This document shows, piece after piece, positions 34,921-35,626 of a DNA stretch of 35,626 nt. Origin of the DNA: Prevotella pallens ATCC 700821. Its GTDB lineage: Bacteria; Bacteroidota; Bacteroidia; Bacteroidales; Bacteroidaceae. The position numbers and the translations under genes were made by a program. The stretch is from assembly GCF_000220255.1 (NCBI RefSeq), contig NZ_GL982514.1, forward strand, positions 328,098 through 363,723, in the 5' to 3' direction. Within the stretch, counting starts at the first letter, position 1, and each line of letters opens with the position of its first letter. A model generated the notes under the pieces. That model was not told the origin of the DNA. It searched no databases and worked only from the letters and a program-made list of their open reading frames with translations.

Positions 34921-35496
34921 ATGGAAAGAAAAATAACACTATCAAAGGATGATAGAATGAACTTTCAAAACACCTTAGATAATTTGAAAAGTAATTCTAA
35001 TTGGCAAGTTTTAAAGACATATTTGATAGAAATGAAAATAAAATACCCATCTGAATATTTTATATGTACGGAATTATCAAACACTTATCATATGCTTGGT
35101 ATGTATAAAGAAAGTGAACAGGCTTCCTTGGAAGCTATGCGGTTAGAACCCAATGATGTGCTTGTAGTATACAACTATGCAGTTGCTTTGTATTCAAATG
35201 AAAAATTTTCAGAAGCCATTGTACAATTAAATAGAATACTCAAAAGAAAGATAAATACTATTGCATATGGAGTTCATGGAGAAGGTATGAAATGGGCAAT
35301 GTCTATTAAAAACGACTCTTTATATCTAAAGGCTATTTGTCAATTAAATCTTGGAAAATTAAAAGATGCATATAAACTTATTGTAAAACACCTTGCGCAG
35401 AGACGAAGGGGTGTATATAGTGATTTTACCAAGAAGCAAGTTAAGCGAAAGGAACAATATATTATAAATGAGTTAAATAACAAAGTTGTGAAATAA
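34921..35496 (+). CDS. TPR-repeat protein
   Basis: The 191-residue protein has tetratricopeptide-like repeats at about residues 45-115 (LSNTYHMLGMYKESEQASLEA, VYNYAVALYSNEKFSEAIVQL in two parts) and a basic C-terminus (RRRGVYSDFTKKQVKRKEQ). No signal peptide is present. A purine-rich AAAGGGGGAAGT directly before the ATG could act as a ribosome-binding site. TPR proteins like this often accompany toxin-immunity regions, as a possible role. Confidence 0.65.
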   Translation: MERKITLSKDDRMNFQNTLDNLKSNSNWQVLKTYLIEMKIKYPSEYFICTELSNTYHMLGMYKESEQASLEAMRLEPNDVLVVYNYAVALYSNEKFSEAIVQLNRILKRKINTIAYGVHGEGMKWAMSIKNDSLYLKAICQLNLGKLKDAYKLIVKHLAQRRRGVYSDFTKKQVKRKEQYIINELNNKVVK

Positions 35497-35561
35497 ATGT
35501 TAGAAGCATTAATTTTCAAAATATGACCAAATGGTCCCAAAAATAAAACAAAAAATAAATT

Positions 35562-35626
35562 ATGCAGCATCCATATATAAAATACGAACAGGACAAAGCT
35601 TGGACTGTCGTGAATGATTTAATTAA
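35562..35626 (+). CDS. Small conserved hypothetical protein, second copy (5' part)
   Basis: The frame starts MQHPYIKYEQDKAWTVVNDLI and runs off the window. It is the counterpart of the gene at 23978-24187, with two base differences in the 64 bases available and the same ACAAAAAATAAATT before the ATG. It is oriented opposite to the first copy. Confidence 0.7.
   Translation, partial: MQHPYIKYEQDKAWTVVNDLI

Overview
The window looks like the accessory genome of a Bacteroidales bacterium, most likely Prevotella or a close relative. Evidence for this: TAnnTTTG-type -7 promoter elements precede several genes; a lipoprotein resembles the fimbrillin family; ISAon1, IS1380, IS5-type and variant IS256 transposases are present; and there are remnants that look like a Bacteroides-type integrative conjugative element. 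The sequence is low in G+C and crowded with broken insertion sequences. No tRNA, rRNA or CRISPR array was seen.

Layout. (1) 1-2300: an ISAon1-type element is broken by a variant IS256-type element and followed by a 44-bp inverted copy of the ISAon1 start. (2) 2453-3706: an AAA/DUF4143 ATPase. (3) 3900-6100: a strongly structured leader, two small hypothetical genes, a frameshifted small gene, a terminator and two diverged copies of a non-coding unit 355 bp apart; this is probably an ICE remnant. (4) 6159-7403: an IS1380 transposase with an in-frame amber codon. (5) 7497-21951, minus strand: the core of the window, a tightly overlapping operon of sugar-nucleotide enzymes, glycosyltransferases and five radical-SAM genes. 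(6) 21948-22184: a reverse-transcriptase-like fragment cut by an IS5-family element (22184-23719). (7) 23779-25543: four 14-bp palindromes on an exact 24-bp period, a small conserved gene, and an internally deleted IS1380 element. (8) 26189-27478: a second ATPase with tandem repeats around it. (9) 28286-30503: a small protein gene and a fimbrillin-like lipoprotein. (10) 30635-31858: an SH3-domain protein. (11) 32676-35496: a DUF2130 protein, a truncated ASCH protein, an unrecognised protein and a TPR protein. (12) 35562-35626: the start of a second copy of the small gene at 23978-24187, in the opposite orientation.

How the operon may work. In transcription order it encodes a nucleotide-sugar 6-dehydrogenase, a B12-binding radical-SAM protein (broken), a UDP-glucuronate-decarboxylase-like enzyme, a SPASM radical-SAM enzyme, three more radical-SAM enzymes, a methyltransferase, a GT4/NodB deacetylase fusion, a GT28-like enzyme, a GT2 enzyme, a GT8/TupA-like ATP-grasp fusion and a UDP-glucuronate 4-epimerase. 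This set could make uronic-acid or pentose sugars, assemble and deacetylate an oligosaccharide, alter it by radical chemistry and add an amino acid or peptide through the ATP-grasp domain. No gene in it encodes a membrane protein, flippase, polymerase or lipid-carrier sugar transferase, so it does not look like an ordinary capsule locus. The B12 radical-SAM gene carries two lesions (a frameshift and loss of the first cluster cysteine), so the pathway may be incomplete in this strain.
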